Shown piece after piece: positions 1 through 11,300 of a stretch of 64,000 bases of DNA. The notes under the pieces were generated by a model that saw only the letters and a list, made by a program, of their open reading frames with translations, was not told the DNA's origin and searched no databases. The stretch is from Saccharina japonica (lineage: Eukaryota > Sar > Phaeophyceae > Laminariales > Laminariaceae): positions 1 through 64,000 of the forward strand of contig MEHQ01002427.1 of the NCBI GenBank assembly GCA_008828725.1, read 5' to 3'. Made by a program: the position numbers and the translations under genes. How positions within the stretch are numbered: the first letter of the stretch is position 1; each line of letters opens with the position of its first letter.

Positions 1-37
1 TATTTGGGCCCATTTACTATATATATATAAGGTCTTC

Positions 38-134
38 CGTAATAGCACACGTTTCCTGGGCTGGGTCTGTACCATGCAGGCCCTGCACAGCAACTCAGAG
101 TGGCAGGTTAGGGTCTGCAGTAGAGGACAAACGA
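38..134 (-). mobile_element. Fragment of the ~300-bp hAT-like MITE family
   Basis: This stretch matches, in reverse orientation, the central part of the dispersed element seen whole at 3616-3907 and 10050-10394: a CACGTTTCCTGG-like block, a 'gatctgta' type core, and a CAGAGTGGCAGGTTAGG-like block. Both termini are missing or unrecognisable. Nothing else is recognisable in the first 130 bases. Confidence 0.5.
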
Positions 135-330
135 TGTCTGCCTCGTCAGTCAAAACCCAACCGTGCTCCGTCCCGGCACTGTAGGGAGGCGAGGGTCTAT
201 GGTCATATGTCTACGGCCGTGCTTGGCAATGAGTACACCGGCCCCCCGGTGCTCCGTCTCGAAGGGATGCTGTCTGGTCAATACTGGCGCAAGATGTCCC
301 CCCCTCTCCTCAGGGGGTCAACAAGCAAAT
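134..330 (+). repeat. Poly-C-tailed dispersed repeats, families A and B in tandem
   Basis: Family A (about 134-240) has the landmarks GTGCTCCGTCCCGGCA, GAGGGTCTATGGTCATA and ATGAGTACACC followed by C. Family B (about 249-305) starts GTGCTCCGTCTCGAA and also runs into a C tract. Related copies occur at 764, 8612 (-), 9236, 12455, 37605, 52250, 57985 (-), 58222 (-) and 60585. No coding capacity is seen. From 330 to 760 there is only anonymous sequence with a T homopolymer near 450; no upstream PreP exon could be found in 1-1021. Confidence 0.6.
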
Positions 331-763
331 ATTAAAAAAGGAAGCCATACTCACGCCCCCCGCCTCTCTCCCCATTGGGTTGGCGTCGGTTGGCAACGAC
401 GCTGTAAAACACGCCACTCGCTGCGTGAGCTAGACAACCAGGGTGCCGTTTTTTTTTTTTTTTTTTTTTTGGCGGTCACCAAAGCTGGCGGTCGAGTAGA
501 TCATTTGTGCGGGGTGGAGAACCTTTGTTCCGCACAAGGGGAATGGTCGTATCACGTAGTGTTAATATGGTAAGGCGTCCGCGAGGCAGTTACATAGTAA
601 AACCCATTGCTGTCTCCGGAAGTGGCCACACCAGAAATTAAATTAACTCATTGAAGCTGTCGTCCATATGCAATCCGCCTCAGAGGCGGTCCTTAGCAGG
701 ATGCAGCTCACCCTCCATGCGACTCGCCCAATACCTCACGGCGCTTCGCGCTTGGTGCAAGCA

Positions 764-872
764 ATGTCTGCCTGGTTGGTGAAACCCAACGTGCTCCGTC
801 CCGGCATTGTAGGGATCGAGGGTCTATGGTCATACACTACGGCCGTGCACGACATGAGTACACCCCCCCCCA
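764..872 (+). repeat. Poly-C-tailed dispersed repeat, family A
   Basis: This is a near full-length family A copy: GTCTGCCTGGTTGGTGAAA, then CGTGCTCCGTCCCGGCATTG, then GAGGGTCTATGGTCATAC, ending ATGAGTACACC plus a C run. It is very similar to the copy at 60585-60700. Confidence 0.65.
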
Positions 873-1021
873 CGTCACATTGTCCCCAGCCCACAACCTC
901 AACCCCATCCCCCCGCCCCGCCCATGGTTTGCTATGCCACCACTATTATCACCCTTCTCACCCCCCCCCCCCCTCCCGCGCACGCCTCTCTCCACCCGAC
1001 ACAAAAAAAACGCCTCGCAAG

Positions 1022-4000
1022 GTGAACTACGTGGTCAAGGGTGGCCCGTTGTACCAGCCAGGGGAGGTGGTACCCGGACAGGCTTCGGTGGTTTCCCGGT
1101 TCCTTCGCACCGGCTACCTGTGGGACACGGTACGCGTCATGGGGGGCGCGTACGGCGGCTTCACGAAGTTTAACCCGGTGTCGGGGCTGTTCAGCTGCTT
1201 GTCGTACCGGGACCCCAACCTGGGGAAGACTCTGGACAACTACGATGGTTGCTCTGGTGAGAAGAGACCTGACTTGAGCTGGCCTGACCTGACCTGAGCT
1301 CTGATTTTTTTCTCGTCTTTTTATTGGGAGCGTTTATTCGTACACGTGTTATTTTTGGGGAGGGGGGGGGGGGGATTTTTTTTGTGTTTTGTCCAGGTTT
1401 TGAATGCTGGACTTTTTCTTTTTTTTTTCTTGTCCGTACACACGTAATGTGTGTGTTTTCAGTCTGGTGCGAGGAACTGTACAGTAGTACAGATCCAACC
1501 CAAGAGAGGAGTCCTAGATCATGCAGATTTTACGGCCCCCCCTCGGCAACATAAGCTAGATCATACAGATCAGGAATGTTCGTATGTTTCCTCCGGAAGG
1601 TCTAGATGATGCAGTGTTTGACGCTACAAACAGTAGATGATCGATGTGTGAAAAGTGAAGAGTGAAGATCGCTCTTGTTGCGTCAGCCATGTTCCACCGT
1701 GGGCTAGACTGTGGCTATGAGTTCGTGCGAGGAAAAAAAAAACACCAACAACAGCAGCAGTAGAACAGTAGAACGACAATAGCATCAGCAGTAGAACAAC
1801 AACAGCAGCAGCAGCAGCAGTAGAACGACAACAGCGACAACAGCAGCAGTAGTAGAACAACAACTACAGCAGCCAAACAATGGCAAAGGGGGAACGAAGA
1901 GTTGAGTTGACACACGACACGACACGTACGTGTGGTGTGGCGTGGTTAAGCTTGTTTTTTTTTTTTTTCCTATCCGCCGGAGCATTCAATACAACAACCA
2001 CAACGAAACAACACAACCACCACCACACAACAACACCACACAACCACAACGACAACAACCACACAACATCAACAACAACAACAACACAACAACAACAATA
2101 CACAACCCACAACCACAACCACAATAACAACGCCCTACGTCGTCCGCCGCCTCAATTTTCGTGCGTTTTTTTTCGTTCCGGTAAAATGTTTATAGCGTAC
2201 CTGACGGAACTGGAGCTGCCGCAAGAGGAGCTTGACTCGAGCATCATCGGCGCCATCGGGGACATGGACGGTTCCATGCCCGCGGACACGAAGGGGTGGG
2301 CTAGCCTGCGAAGACACCTCATGGGGCACACCGATGAGACGCGCCAGCGATTCAGGGATGAGGTGCGAGAAAGCTTCGTCCGCGCTGTAGAGCCTAGATG
2401 GAATATTGTGCAACCCAAATGGGATATAAGGCATGCCTCAGTTGAGGAGTATCCTAATAGTCAGTAATAGTCAGTAAATCAGTGGTAGCCAATAGGTAGG
2501 CGAAATCCGACACAAGTCGACGAGGGAAGAAAGGGCTGAAATGTTCTCGCGATAACAATGCAAGGCACGTACCTTAGTGGGGAGGGGGGAGAAGAACCTA
2601 CTTTGTGACCCCGGATCTGAGTTACGACTGAAGAGGGAGACAGAAAAGAAGGGCGAAGATAATAAATGGGATGGACAAAAATAAATAAATAATAATAGTA
2701 GTCAATAATAGTCAGTACTAATCATTAATAGTCAGTAATAATAATTAATACCAGGTAGTCAGTAAATAGTAATTACTACTAGTAGTCAGTAATAGTAATT
2801 GTTAGTCAGTAATAGTCAGTAGTAATCTGTAATAGTCAGTGACAACCAGATAGAGCCAGTAAAAGAAGTCAGTAATAGTCAGTACTACTGCTGTAGTCAG
2901 TTATACCTGGTAGTCAGTAACACTCAAGTCATCAAGAGTTCAACCAAAAATTTGCTACGTATACGAAATCACCGCTGTTGTATACCAGGTATATCATACG
3001 TAGAAGCACGCGTCGGTGTGTGTGTGGCCGGACCCCGCTATGTACTTGACGAGCAACACGTATCATACGTGCGTGTACACACGCAGGGCTTATTTTCTCT
3101 CTGGCGTTATACCTTTGCTTTTTGCATCGTCGAACCTTGTTTGTTCACATTATACAATTTTTATTTTTCATGTATTTTTTTGTCGAACCCTTCGTGTTAA
3201 AATTTGCTTCTTTCTACGTACTTTTTTTTTGTCGACCGTTTTTGTTCACATTTGTTTTTCGTGTTTTCCTCTGTGTTTATTTTTTTAATTCTTCTTCTTG
3301 TATCTGGCGCGGAACAGGTGCTGTCGACCAAGCTCGAGGACTTCGCCGAGTTCGGCAAACGCCTCGAAGCGGTGAGCGCGAGTATACAGCGTCTGCATAT
3401 TCATGGGGGATTCGGATTTTTGTTTTGTGTTTGTTTTTTCGCGCATCGGGCAGCGAGCGAGCGCCCCAGCTTTTGAGCAGCGAGCACACGTTATTACTTA
3501 CAATTGTACTGCCGTGCGATTATTCATTTGTCGGCGGTCCTGTCCGTTCACGTCCGGTCTGTGTCGTCCATCTTATATGTACGAAGAGAGCCGTAGTGCC
3601 GTGTTGAGAACGTTCGCACGTCGGACAGATAGATCATCTACAGATAGATCAGATAAATCAGATAGATCATGTAGATCCCAACCAGCCGATATGAAATGTT
3701 GTGCAGGGTCTGAATAGTACAGATCCAACCCAGAACATATGTGCTGGATCATGCAGATTAAAAACGGCTCCCACCCGGCAACATGAGCCATAGACCGTAA
3801 CAGATCATACAGATCAGGAATATATCTGCCCTGAAAGGTCTACTGCTTATTATAGTATAGACCGTGAAGTGGGAATATGTTATCTTTATGATCTGTCTCA
3901 TGTGTGCAAACGTTCCATTTTTTATCGAGGCGTTCTTTAACGAAGTCGGCGATTGCGCAGGAAGATGTGTGAGATTGGGGAAGCAGACAGATTACCGCGG

Positions 4001-4769
4001 TTTTTCGCGGTTCGCGGTTAGATCAGAGTTTCGACGATTTTTTTCTATATTTATTCATTTTTACTGTAAAGATAAGAAGACCCCAATCCGAACGAATCGC
4101 CTTGTATTTTTTTCCCCCCATGCCTGCTGCCTGTACTACTGTAAAATACGGAAGAAGTTCGGCGGTATGGTTTTCGTGTCCGATTGTGCAAAATTTGACC
4201 GGATTTTTTTCGACCTGCATTTTGACATCGTGTGTTACACGTAGCAAGTGGCAGATACGGGGTTGAATTGTTGTGGCTTGGGGGGCTCTTTCCTACACAG
4301 AACGTATTGAACGAAGTGTTTTTTTTGTCAGCCCTGCCCCCCCCCCCCCCCCCCATTGCGTTTCCCTTTGATTATATCGAAACCCCTTCTTTCCCTCCGC
4401 CCCCCCTTGCGTTTCCCCGTGTTCAAATCGACACTCCTGTTTTCCCTCCGCCTCCACCCCCTTGCCATTCACCTTATTTACGTTGAAACCCCTGATTTCC
4501 CATCACACACACTCCATGCCTTCCCGTTGTTTACGTCGAAACCCCTCCTCCCCCCCCCCCTTGCGTTTTCCGTTGTGTTATGTCGAAACCCCTGCTTTTC
4601 CCCTCCGGTGGCGCCTCTCCCCTCCCACCGTGCCTCTTCCCCCCTTCCCCAGCTTAAGGCCACGGCGGGTGTCGCGGTTGTGGGCTCTAAGGCTGCGTTT
4701 GAGGCGCACAACGCCGAAGTTGACGATGCCAGCAAGCTTAAGGTCATCGACCCGTTCTCCCAAGAGTAG
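1022..4769 (+). CDS. Presequence protease PreP, C-terminal exons (5' end outside window)
   Basis: PreP (Cym1/PITRM1) is an M16C pitrilysin-type zinc metallopeptidase that degrades cleaved targeting peptides in mitochondria and plastids. Four exons are supported: 1022-1256, 2196-2362, 3318-3371 and 4653-4769 (stop TAG 4767-4769). Each is bounded by AG/GT and the phases join without a break. The first exon carries the family signature SVVSRFLRTGYLWDTVRVMGG followed by GAYGGF and SYRDPNLGKTLDNYDG. Exon 2 has IIGAIGDMD and GHTDETRQRFRDE, which aligns with the Arabidopsis segment that ends in a similar acidic helix. The HxxEH catalytic site lies in the missing N-terminal half, so activity cannot be judged here. 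No further coding exon was found in 1-1021, so the preceding exon lies beyond the window edge. The introns hold a MITE fragment, a SINE-like repeat, AGTCAGTAAT arrays and a full MITE at 3616-3907. Confidence 0.92.
1483..1620 (+). mobile_element. Fragment of hAT-like MITE in PreP intron 1
   Basis: The sequence shares TACAGATCCAACCCA, AGATCATGCAGATT, GGCAACATAAGCTAGATC and the following 'atacagatcaggaat' block with the complete copies of this family. Terminal repeats are absent, so only the right-central part is present. Confidence 0.6.
2505..2692 (+). repeat. SINE-like dispersed repeat, copy 1
   Basis: About 188 bp shared with 61396-61590 (+) and 40966-41152 (-). Common landmarks are GTCGACGAGGGAAG, TTCTCGCGAT, TAGTGGGGAGGGGGGAGAA, CTTTGTGACCCCGG, and an end at AATAAATGGGATGGACAAAA. 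The A-rich 3' end suggests a retroposed short element. No clear pol III A/B boxes were recognised, so the SINE label is tentative. Confidence 0.5.
2692..2930. repeat. Degenerate AGTCAGTAAT microsatellite array
   Basis: PreP intron 2 contains many imperfect copies of AGTCAGTAAT/AGTAATAGTC, with a short start already at 2452-2480. It is noncoding low-complexity sequence. Confidence 0.75.
3616..3907 (+). mobile_element. Complete non-autonomous hAT-like MITE in PreP intron 3
   Basis: The element is 292 bp. Its ends are GCACGTCGGACAGAT and ATCTGTCTCATGTGTGC, imperfect inverted repeats of each other. It is flanked by GAACGTTC (3608-3615) and AAACGTTC (3908-3915), an 8-bp target duplication with one mismatch. 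The interior is made of AGATCAT/CAGATC-type short repeats around a conserved core (TACAGATCCAACCCA, CCCACCCGGCAACATGAGC). It has no ORF of its own. The 8-bp duplication points to the hAT superfamily; that assignment is inference. Confidence 0.75.
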
Positions 4770-5194
4770 ACAAAAAAAAACGGAAGAACGATCGTTTCAT
4801 ATCGAGAAAAAATGAGCACGATTGGTGTTTATTAACCACCCCCTATAATAACACGCCCTTTTAGAACCGAATTGAACACACTATTTTGGAGACAAAACTA
4901 CTTGGAAAATTAGGGTGGGTTCTTTAGTTTTTTTGCAGGAGTAGTACAAGAAAGGTTACGGGCGGGCCTGGGAATTGGGGGGGGAGGTTGAGGCGATCAT
5001 GGCGGCGTCTCTGTTTGTTTGTTTTTTTTTTTTTTCGGTTTCGCCGATGAAAAAGCGAAGAGAAATATCAGCAGGAGTGTTCGTAGAAGTAGAGGAATAA
5101 CTCTGGCGTGCGTGCGTGCGTGTATGGTGTGTGCGAGAAAAACGTAGGGCGCTCTTTTCACCATGTTGGATGTTTCGCCAGAACAGAAGAACAG

Positions 5195-5640
5195 GGGCTC
5201 TATTGGGATACGTGAGGACCCTGTTTGGGCTACGTGTGGCCCTGGAACGTGCGGACCCTGTTTGGGCTACGTGTGGCCCTTGTGAGGAACGCGCGGACCC
5301 TTCGGGGGTACGTGGAACCCTTGTGGGGAACGTGGGGACCCTTCGGGGGTACGTGGGGACCCTTTTTGGGGTACGTGGGGACCATTTTCGGGGGACGTTT
5401 GGATCCGTTTTGGGGTACGTGTGGACCCTTTGGGGTTACGTGGGGACCCTTTCGAGATACGTGGGGACCCTTTTTGGGGTACGTTGGACCATTGTGGGGT
5501 ACGTTGAAGACCCTTTGGGGGTACGTGGGGACCCCTCTGGGATACGTGGGGACCCCTTCCGGGATACGTGGGGACCCCGTCTGGGACACGTGGGGACCCC
5601 TTCTGGGATCTGTGGGGCCCTTTTTGGATACGTTTATCAG
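5195..5640. repeat. Minisatellite of ~21-24 bp units, TACGTGGGGACCCTTTNGGG
   Basis: About twenty imperfect units of a GGGGACCC-containing motif separated by (G)TACGTG run in direct repeat. Unit length drifts between roughly 21 and 24 bp, mostly multiples of three, so long open frames exist on both strands. They are by-products of the repeat. Confidence 0.85.
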
Positions 5641-6246
5641 GGGTTTCAATTTTGTTTGGCGTTCATGTTTACGCATCCCACCAGTCAGCGACCCTTACCC
5701 GTACGTAGGTGGCTCTGATAATGGCTCTATTGTCGACATTTTTAACGATATTTTGGCTTGGCAGTGATCGCTTAGCCACACATTACATACTATACGTCGC
5801 CTACTGATGCGGTGTCGTCTTTTGCAGCTTCGAGTCTTGATGGGTTGGTCTGATTATCTCTTTCCTGTAGAGTGCGGACGATAAAACCTGAGAGATTCAC
5901 ACACTTGACTGTTTTTATATTGGACGGACGGCTTTTTCGCGCCGAGGGGCTCGAGAAAGGCCGACACAATGATATGATTGTTTTGTTTTTGCACAAATAA
6001 TGGCTTGTTCACGCCGGGGGGCTCGAGAAAGGCCGACACAATAACAGCCGATTTTCCTAATTGATAATTAATTGCCTTTCCGATGAGAATGAAAATCGAT
6101 TTTAGTACTTCGTTATTGTTAAAGAGTTGGATTTCGCTCACGATCAAAATTTGACCTAGATAATGAATATGTTCCTCGATGGTAGGTATCGATCCGCGAA
6201 AAAAAAATGAATTCACCTTGACAGGCTCGAAAGAACAAGGATTTAA

Positions 6247-6318
6247 GGGAGTTTGCATTCCACACTAATTACAAGTAATTGGTCTCCAAAAATGGGGGAC
6301 CGGTTCTTAAGGGGTTAA
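6247..6318 (-). mobile_element. Partial piggyBac-like TTAA element
   Basis: Contains GGGGGACCGGTTCTTAAGGG followed by GTTAA at its right end and TTCCACACTAATTACAAGTA on its left, matching the elements at 35125-35214, 39597-39684 and 62872-62958. The outer left terminus is not recognisable. Confidence 0.5.
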
Positions 6319-6319
6319 C

Positions 6320-6824
6320 CAGGGCTGTTCGAAAGTCGGGTCAGATCTCGCGAGTCGGCTCGGATGGGGTCACCTATAACCCGACCCAACTTGACCCGAC
6401 CCGTGTAAGATTTCGAATATCTGTTGACCCGACCCAACCCGATCCGACCCGTGAGTTAGTTATGGAGAGGCGCCTTTACCACTCTTATCCCACAAATCGT
6501 ACCAGATAAAGTACCAAATATAGTATGATTTCTTGCCGTTTTTACGTGTTTTTGGGTGTTTTTTTTTAATCAAATCACGAGAAGCCCTCGACCCAACCCA
6601 GCCCTAACCCTAACCCCAACCCTAGTACAGGCTAAGGCTCGAGCCGCGCGCGTTTTGGACAATCTGAAAAAAAATGTGCGGACCACCACAAAAACCGTAA
6701 TATATTTGGTACTTTATCTGGTACGATTTGTGGGACAAGAGCTCTGGCAATGGCTACTGGCTATGGAAGACCTCCTGGCCCGACACGACCCGCGGGTCGG
6801 ATCGTGGCCTGTGAACAGCCAGTG
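6320..6824. mobile_element. ACCCG-rich hAT-like element carrying a nested foldback
   Basis: The left end reads CAGGGCTGTTCGAAAGTCGG, and the right end is its diverged inverse (GTGAACAGCCAGTG). The interior has scattered ACCCGACCC blocks. The same architecture occurs at 10928-11574. The CAGGG start is typical of hAT termini; no clean 8-bp target duplication remains, so the insertion is old. Between 6486 and 6737 a second element is nested: about 40 bp of inverted repeat (CCCACAAATCGTACCAGATA and its continuation) match almost perfectly, enclosing CCCTAACCCTAACCCC telomere-like repeats. Confidence 0.6.
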
Positions 6825-7140
6825 AGCAGCCCCTAGATAACTGAAACCAGTTTTTCGGGGGGTGTCTACTCGGAATTAGTGAGGGGTACTTTTTTTCAGT
6901 AGTGTCAGGGTTTCAAGTGCGCACCTCTCGTACCTCTCCAACCTCTCGCGCAAGTATACACCATAATGGTCTCTGCGCAATCGAGATCGCGAGCTCTGCT
7001 GGATAGCAGCGTATGGCAGCGTGGCGGCCAATGGACGTGTCATATTGTCCACGGAAGGTCAAGAAGAAAAAACAATATCGAACGGAAGGAGAAAGAAAAA
7101 AAGTTGCCGACAAACAACGCGAGCCAGGAACCTGGAAACA

Positions 7141-7425
7141 GGGTACACTACGGACAGATAGATCATCTACAGGTAGTTCATCTGCAGCTAGATCATCTAC
7201 AGATATATCATCTGCAGATAGACCACCTGCAGATAGATCCTAACCTGCCGTTATGATATGCTCTGTAGGATCTTGTGTAGTACAGATCCAACCCAGGAAA
7301 CATGTCCTCTAGACCATGCAGACTATACGGATCCTACCCGGCAGCATGGTCAAGATCTTACAGATCATACAGATCATTAATATATCTGCCCTGAAGGATC
7401 TGTAGTAGATCATTGAAGTTGGTGT
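7141..7425 (+). mobile_element. hAT-like MITE copy, right end degraded
   Basis: Starts CGGACAGATAGATCATC and contains the family core (TACAGATCCAACCCAGGAAA, GACCATGCAGACTATAC, CCCGGCAGCATG). The left TIR is shortened and the right terminal CTGTCCGA block has decayed, so target duplications cannot be read. Confidence 0.65.
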
Positions 7426-8311
7426 CGCTGTTGTTTTCACATTAACCCATCGCCATAAGCTAGTCCGTTATCACAAAAAAGTGGAACTGCCCCGAGGTGT
7501 GCAAGCGTCTCTTCGCTACCATAATTGTGTCTCATTTTGTTTCGGTGGCAGCCAGCTAGCCAGCCAGCTAGCCAGCCAGCCCCTGTCGAACCTCCCCTCC
7601 CCACCCAAAAAATATGGGGTGCAATTCTGAAGGCAATAACACGACCAAAACGCAGCACCGCACCTATCGTACGCGGCGACTGTCCAGAGAGGGCGATGCC
7701 AGCGAGTCACGAAAAAATCATCCTGTCAGTTGCAGTGACGCCCCCCCGCCCCCCCCCCTTTCTTCAAACCCCGAAAAAAACGCCAACAATCGTTACGAAA
7801 CCCCGCCCCCCTTTCCTGGTAGAGTCGCTACAAAAAAAACGTAGCGGCCACCGAGGAAATGCGCCCCGATAACAGCAGCAACAGCAGCAGGAAGAGGGAA
7901 ACAACCTCATACTTGCGAGGAAATGTCGTCCTCCGTGTCAGGAGCGTACCTCACAAGCCCTTGCACGCGCATGCCAACCTACATCTCTATAAAAACGTTA
8001 GAATACGGGTAAGCACCCGGTTCATGGTCAAGACAGCACCCCAACAACAGCACTCCAAGCAAGCCCAGAAACACTACCGGTACCGAGCACGTAGAGGCAC
8101 ACAAAATAAACTAAAGTGGCGGGGCAAACAATAAAAGACGGGATAAACAAAAAAAATCGGGGGCCGCTTTCCGATCCAGCCCCATGTGTGTGTGCGGGCG
8201 GACGCGCGCGCGGGGGCTATTACAAATAAATAGCGCGCGCTGCGCTTCTGCGCGCATAACTTTCCTACTTAAACGGGGTTCATTCACGGATATCGGGATG
8301 CGCGGATTTTC

Positions 8312-11300
8312 TTAGAAAATTCCGAACATCTTCTTCTTGGGCTCGTCCTTGACCTCGTACTGGCCGTACTGCATCTCGTACACGGTGTCATACTGGTTCA
8401 GCAAAATCTTGAGTCCCGGTCCACATGGGAACGTCTGGCAAGTCAGCGTAAACCCCTGAAAAGTACGAGCAAGGTGGGGGGTAAAAGGGGGGGGGGGGGG
8501 GGGGGTCAGATGATAGTTGGCCCCGTGCAAATACAGCCCCCTCTCAGTTGTCAGTAAGGAGGAAAAAAACACTTTGAAAAATCGTCCTGCTGGGAGGGGG
8601 TGTACTTCATTTTAATGCATGGCCATAGTCGTATGACCATAGACCCTCGCATTCCTACAATGCCGGGACGGAGCATGTCGGGTTTTCACTGCTGGGGGGG
8701 GGGGTATATACCCGCATGGAGAAATCGCGTTTTTACAACCGATCGAGAAACTGACGTTGCACAGCTCATCGATTCCCACTTGATGATCTAGATACTTTAG
8801 GCCAGGTAGAACCCTGATCTGTATGATCTGTATGATCTGTATGCTCTAGCTCATGTTGCCGGGTGGGAGCTATAGTCTGCATGATCTACAGACACGTTTC
8901 CTGGCTTGGATCTGTGCTATAAACAAATCTTGTACAGCACCTCAGAACGGCGAGTAAGGATCTAGATGATCTATCTGTAGATGATATATCTGCAGAAGAT
9001 CTGTATGATCTGTAGATGATCTATCTGTATGACATGTGAAGCTTTTCTACACCCCAGCTCACAGAAAAGGCATCCGCAGTCCAGACAAACTTGGAATTCT
9101 TGCATGCTACGGTAGCGCCAAACTGGCCGTTAATATAATAGGAAGGGGATAAGATTAGCAAAAAGTTTCTTTGTAATATATGGAAACAACGTAATGAGCG
9201 CCCAAGTGTTGGAGGTGTCTATTAGGAGTAGGATCGATGTTCCGTCTCGAAAGGGATGCGTGGTCAATGGTCAAATGACCAAGGCAAGCAACAAATGAGT
9301 ACGCCCCCCCCCCCCCCCGTCCTCGTCTATCTATTAGGAAACCTCACCTTTTCCCTCTGGTCCGCCCCCAAGGCATCTACGGCCACTTTGTAGTTCTCAT
9401 CCCTGGTCCCCTCCCTGATAAAGCCCGCGCAAGTTGTGCAAATCCCTTGTTGGCAGGAGCACGGCGGGTCGTCAAACACCTGAACGGCGAGCGAGCGAGC
9501 ACCGGGCGTAAGCGAAACGGAAAAAAATCAGGATAAGTGACATACAAATCAGGTAAGAAAATCACGCAAGTCATACCTGGCACAAATAATACGGATCATA
9601 CAAATCGTACCAATCATACCAATCATACAAATCATACAAATCATACAAATCATACAAATCATACAAAGCATACAAATCATACAAATCATGCAAATCATAC
9701 AAAGCATACAAGGCATACAAAGCATACAAGCAATGTACACCATGCAACTAATGCATGCATGCATGCACAAGTGCAAGAAAAAAAGAGATCGTGCGGCAAG
9801 CCGTCAGTGACGCGGCAAAGCTTGCGGTATTTACCCGTAGCCACAAAAAAGCTAGCTGCCACACGCGCGCGCCATCATTTTCCCCCGTCCAATCACCGCG
9901 CGCCGCAGCCCCAACGCCAAAAGGGTAGGCATGTCATGCAGGATGCAACAACACTTGAACCCGTCAAAAATGTAGGCCATCATACTCCCCAACAAACATA
10001 TGGGGATCGCTCTGAGGCCGCCACGTTGTTCGAAAAATGTCCAACATTTCACACGTCGAACAGATCATCTACAGATCATACAGATCATCTACAGATCGTA
10101 CAGATCATCTACAGATCATACAGATCATCTACATATAGGTCATCTACATATATATAATCTAGATCCTGACCTGACGTTCTGAGGTGCTGTGCAGGATCTG
10201 TAGAGTACAGATCCAACCCAGGAAAATTGTCCTAAATCATGCAGATCATCTGGCTCCCACCCGGCAACATGAGCTAGAGCATACAGATCATACAGATCAT
10301 ACAGATCAGGGGTCTAGCTTCCTTGATAGATCTGTAGATTATCAAGTGGGAATAATCTATCTGATCTATCTGCAAATCATCTGTCCGAGGTGTGCAACAT
10401 TCAGAAAACCCATGCTGCAGCTCTCACCGACTTGGCCGCGTAGAGCACAGAAGTACCCTCCGGGACTGTCACCTTCTTCGTCACTCCGTCGAGCTCCAGC
10501 TGTAGGCGAGAGCGAGAATCGTCCAGACACGATCACCGGAAAACGGGGCGAAAGGAAATCTTAGGCGACAGGCCAAAAACGAGCAAAAACAGACTCGCCA
10601 CATCAGAGGAGGGGGGGCAGAAGAGTCATTGCTGCTGCACAAAAAAATGAAATAATACCACATCCAGCGGGTAGAAAGAGCTGTCGCTACATACGTACCG
10701 CTCGCAGGCGACACATGGTATGCCTTCGAGTCGGGTTTTTTGTTGGTTGAAAAAACATAAGAGGGTTGAGTATCCGTGGGTATGTATACAGCATCTATAT
10801 TCGAAAGTTGTCAGCGGTACTCGGGTATAGGCTACGCCAGATTGCAGAGCAGTCTTTGTTATACTTGGAAGTACGTATATAACCGTTACGGGACTGCCGA
10901 ATAAAAAGAAGCAACAAAAAAAAGACGCAGGGATGTTCGCGGGTCGGGTCAAACCTCGCGGGTCGGGTTGGGTCGGATTGGGTCGGGTCGGGTACGGGTG
11001 ACACGATCCGACCGGCAATATTTTGGAACCATCCCGACCTCCTGACCCAACCTGACCCTCCTAACCCGACCGGACCGACCGGACCGGACCCGACCCGACC
11101 CGACCCGACCCGACCCGACCCGACCCGACCCGACCCGACCCGACCCGACCCGACCCGACCCGACCCGACCCGACCCGACCCGACCCGACCCGACCCGACC
11201 CGACCCGACCCGACCCGACCCGACCCGACCCGACCCGACCCGACCCGACCCGACCCGACCCGACCGACTGACCGACCCGACCCGACCCGTAGGTGACCTT

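Larger units (their letters stand above)
4770..8311. other. Intergenic region between PreP and ferredoxin 3' ends
   Basis: The two genes converge here. The 3.5 kb contain a G/T-rich minisatellite (5195-5640), a piggyBac-like fragment (6247-6318), an ACCCG-rich hAT-like element with a nested inverted repeat (6320-6824), a MITE (7141-7425), a short GCCAGCTAGCCA microsatellite near 7550-7590, and C/A homopolymers near 7740-7800. No protein similarity was recognised in any open frame. Confidence 0.6.

Noticed and set aside
4356-4815. Proline/phenylalanine-rich frames before PreP exon 4
   Set aside because: They come from degenerate (GTCGAAACCCCT) repeats in the intron; only 4653-4769 matches the PreP C-terminus.
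5116-5767. Overlapping 148-200 aa frames in the 5.2-5.7 kb region
   Set aside because: They follow the minisatellite units exactly and show no conserved domain outside the repeat.
9537-10157. 206-aa plus-strand frame starting at the CATACAAATC array
   Set aside because: Its N-terminal half is an (HTNHTNHT)-type translation of the tandem repeat and its end lies in a MITE.
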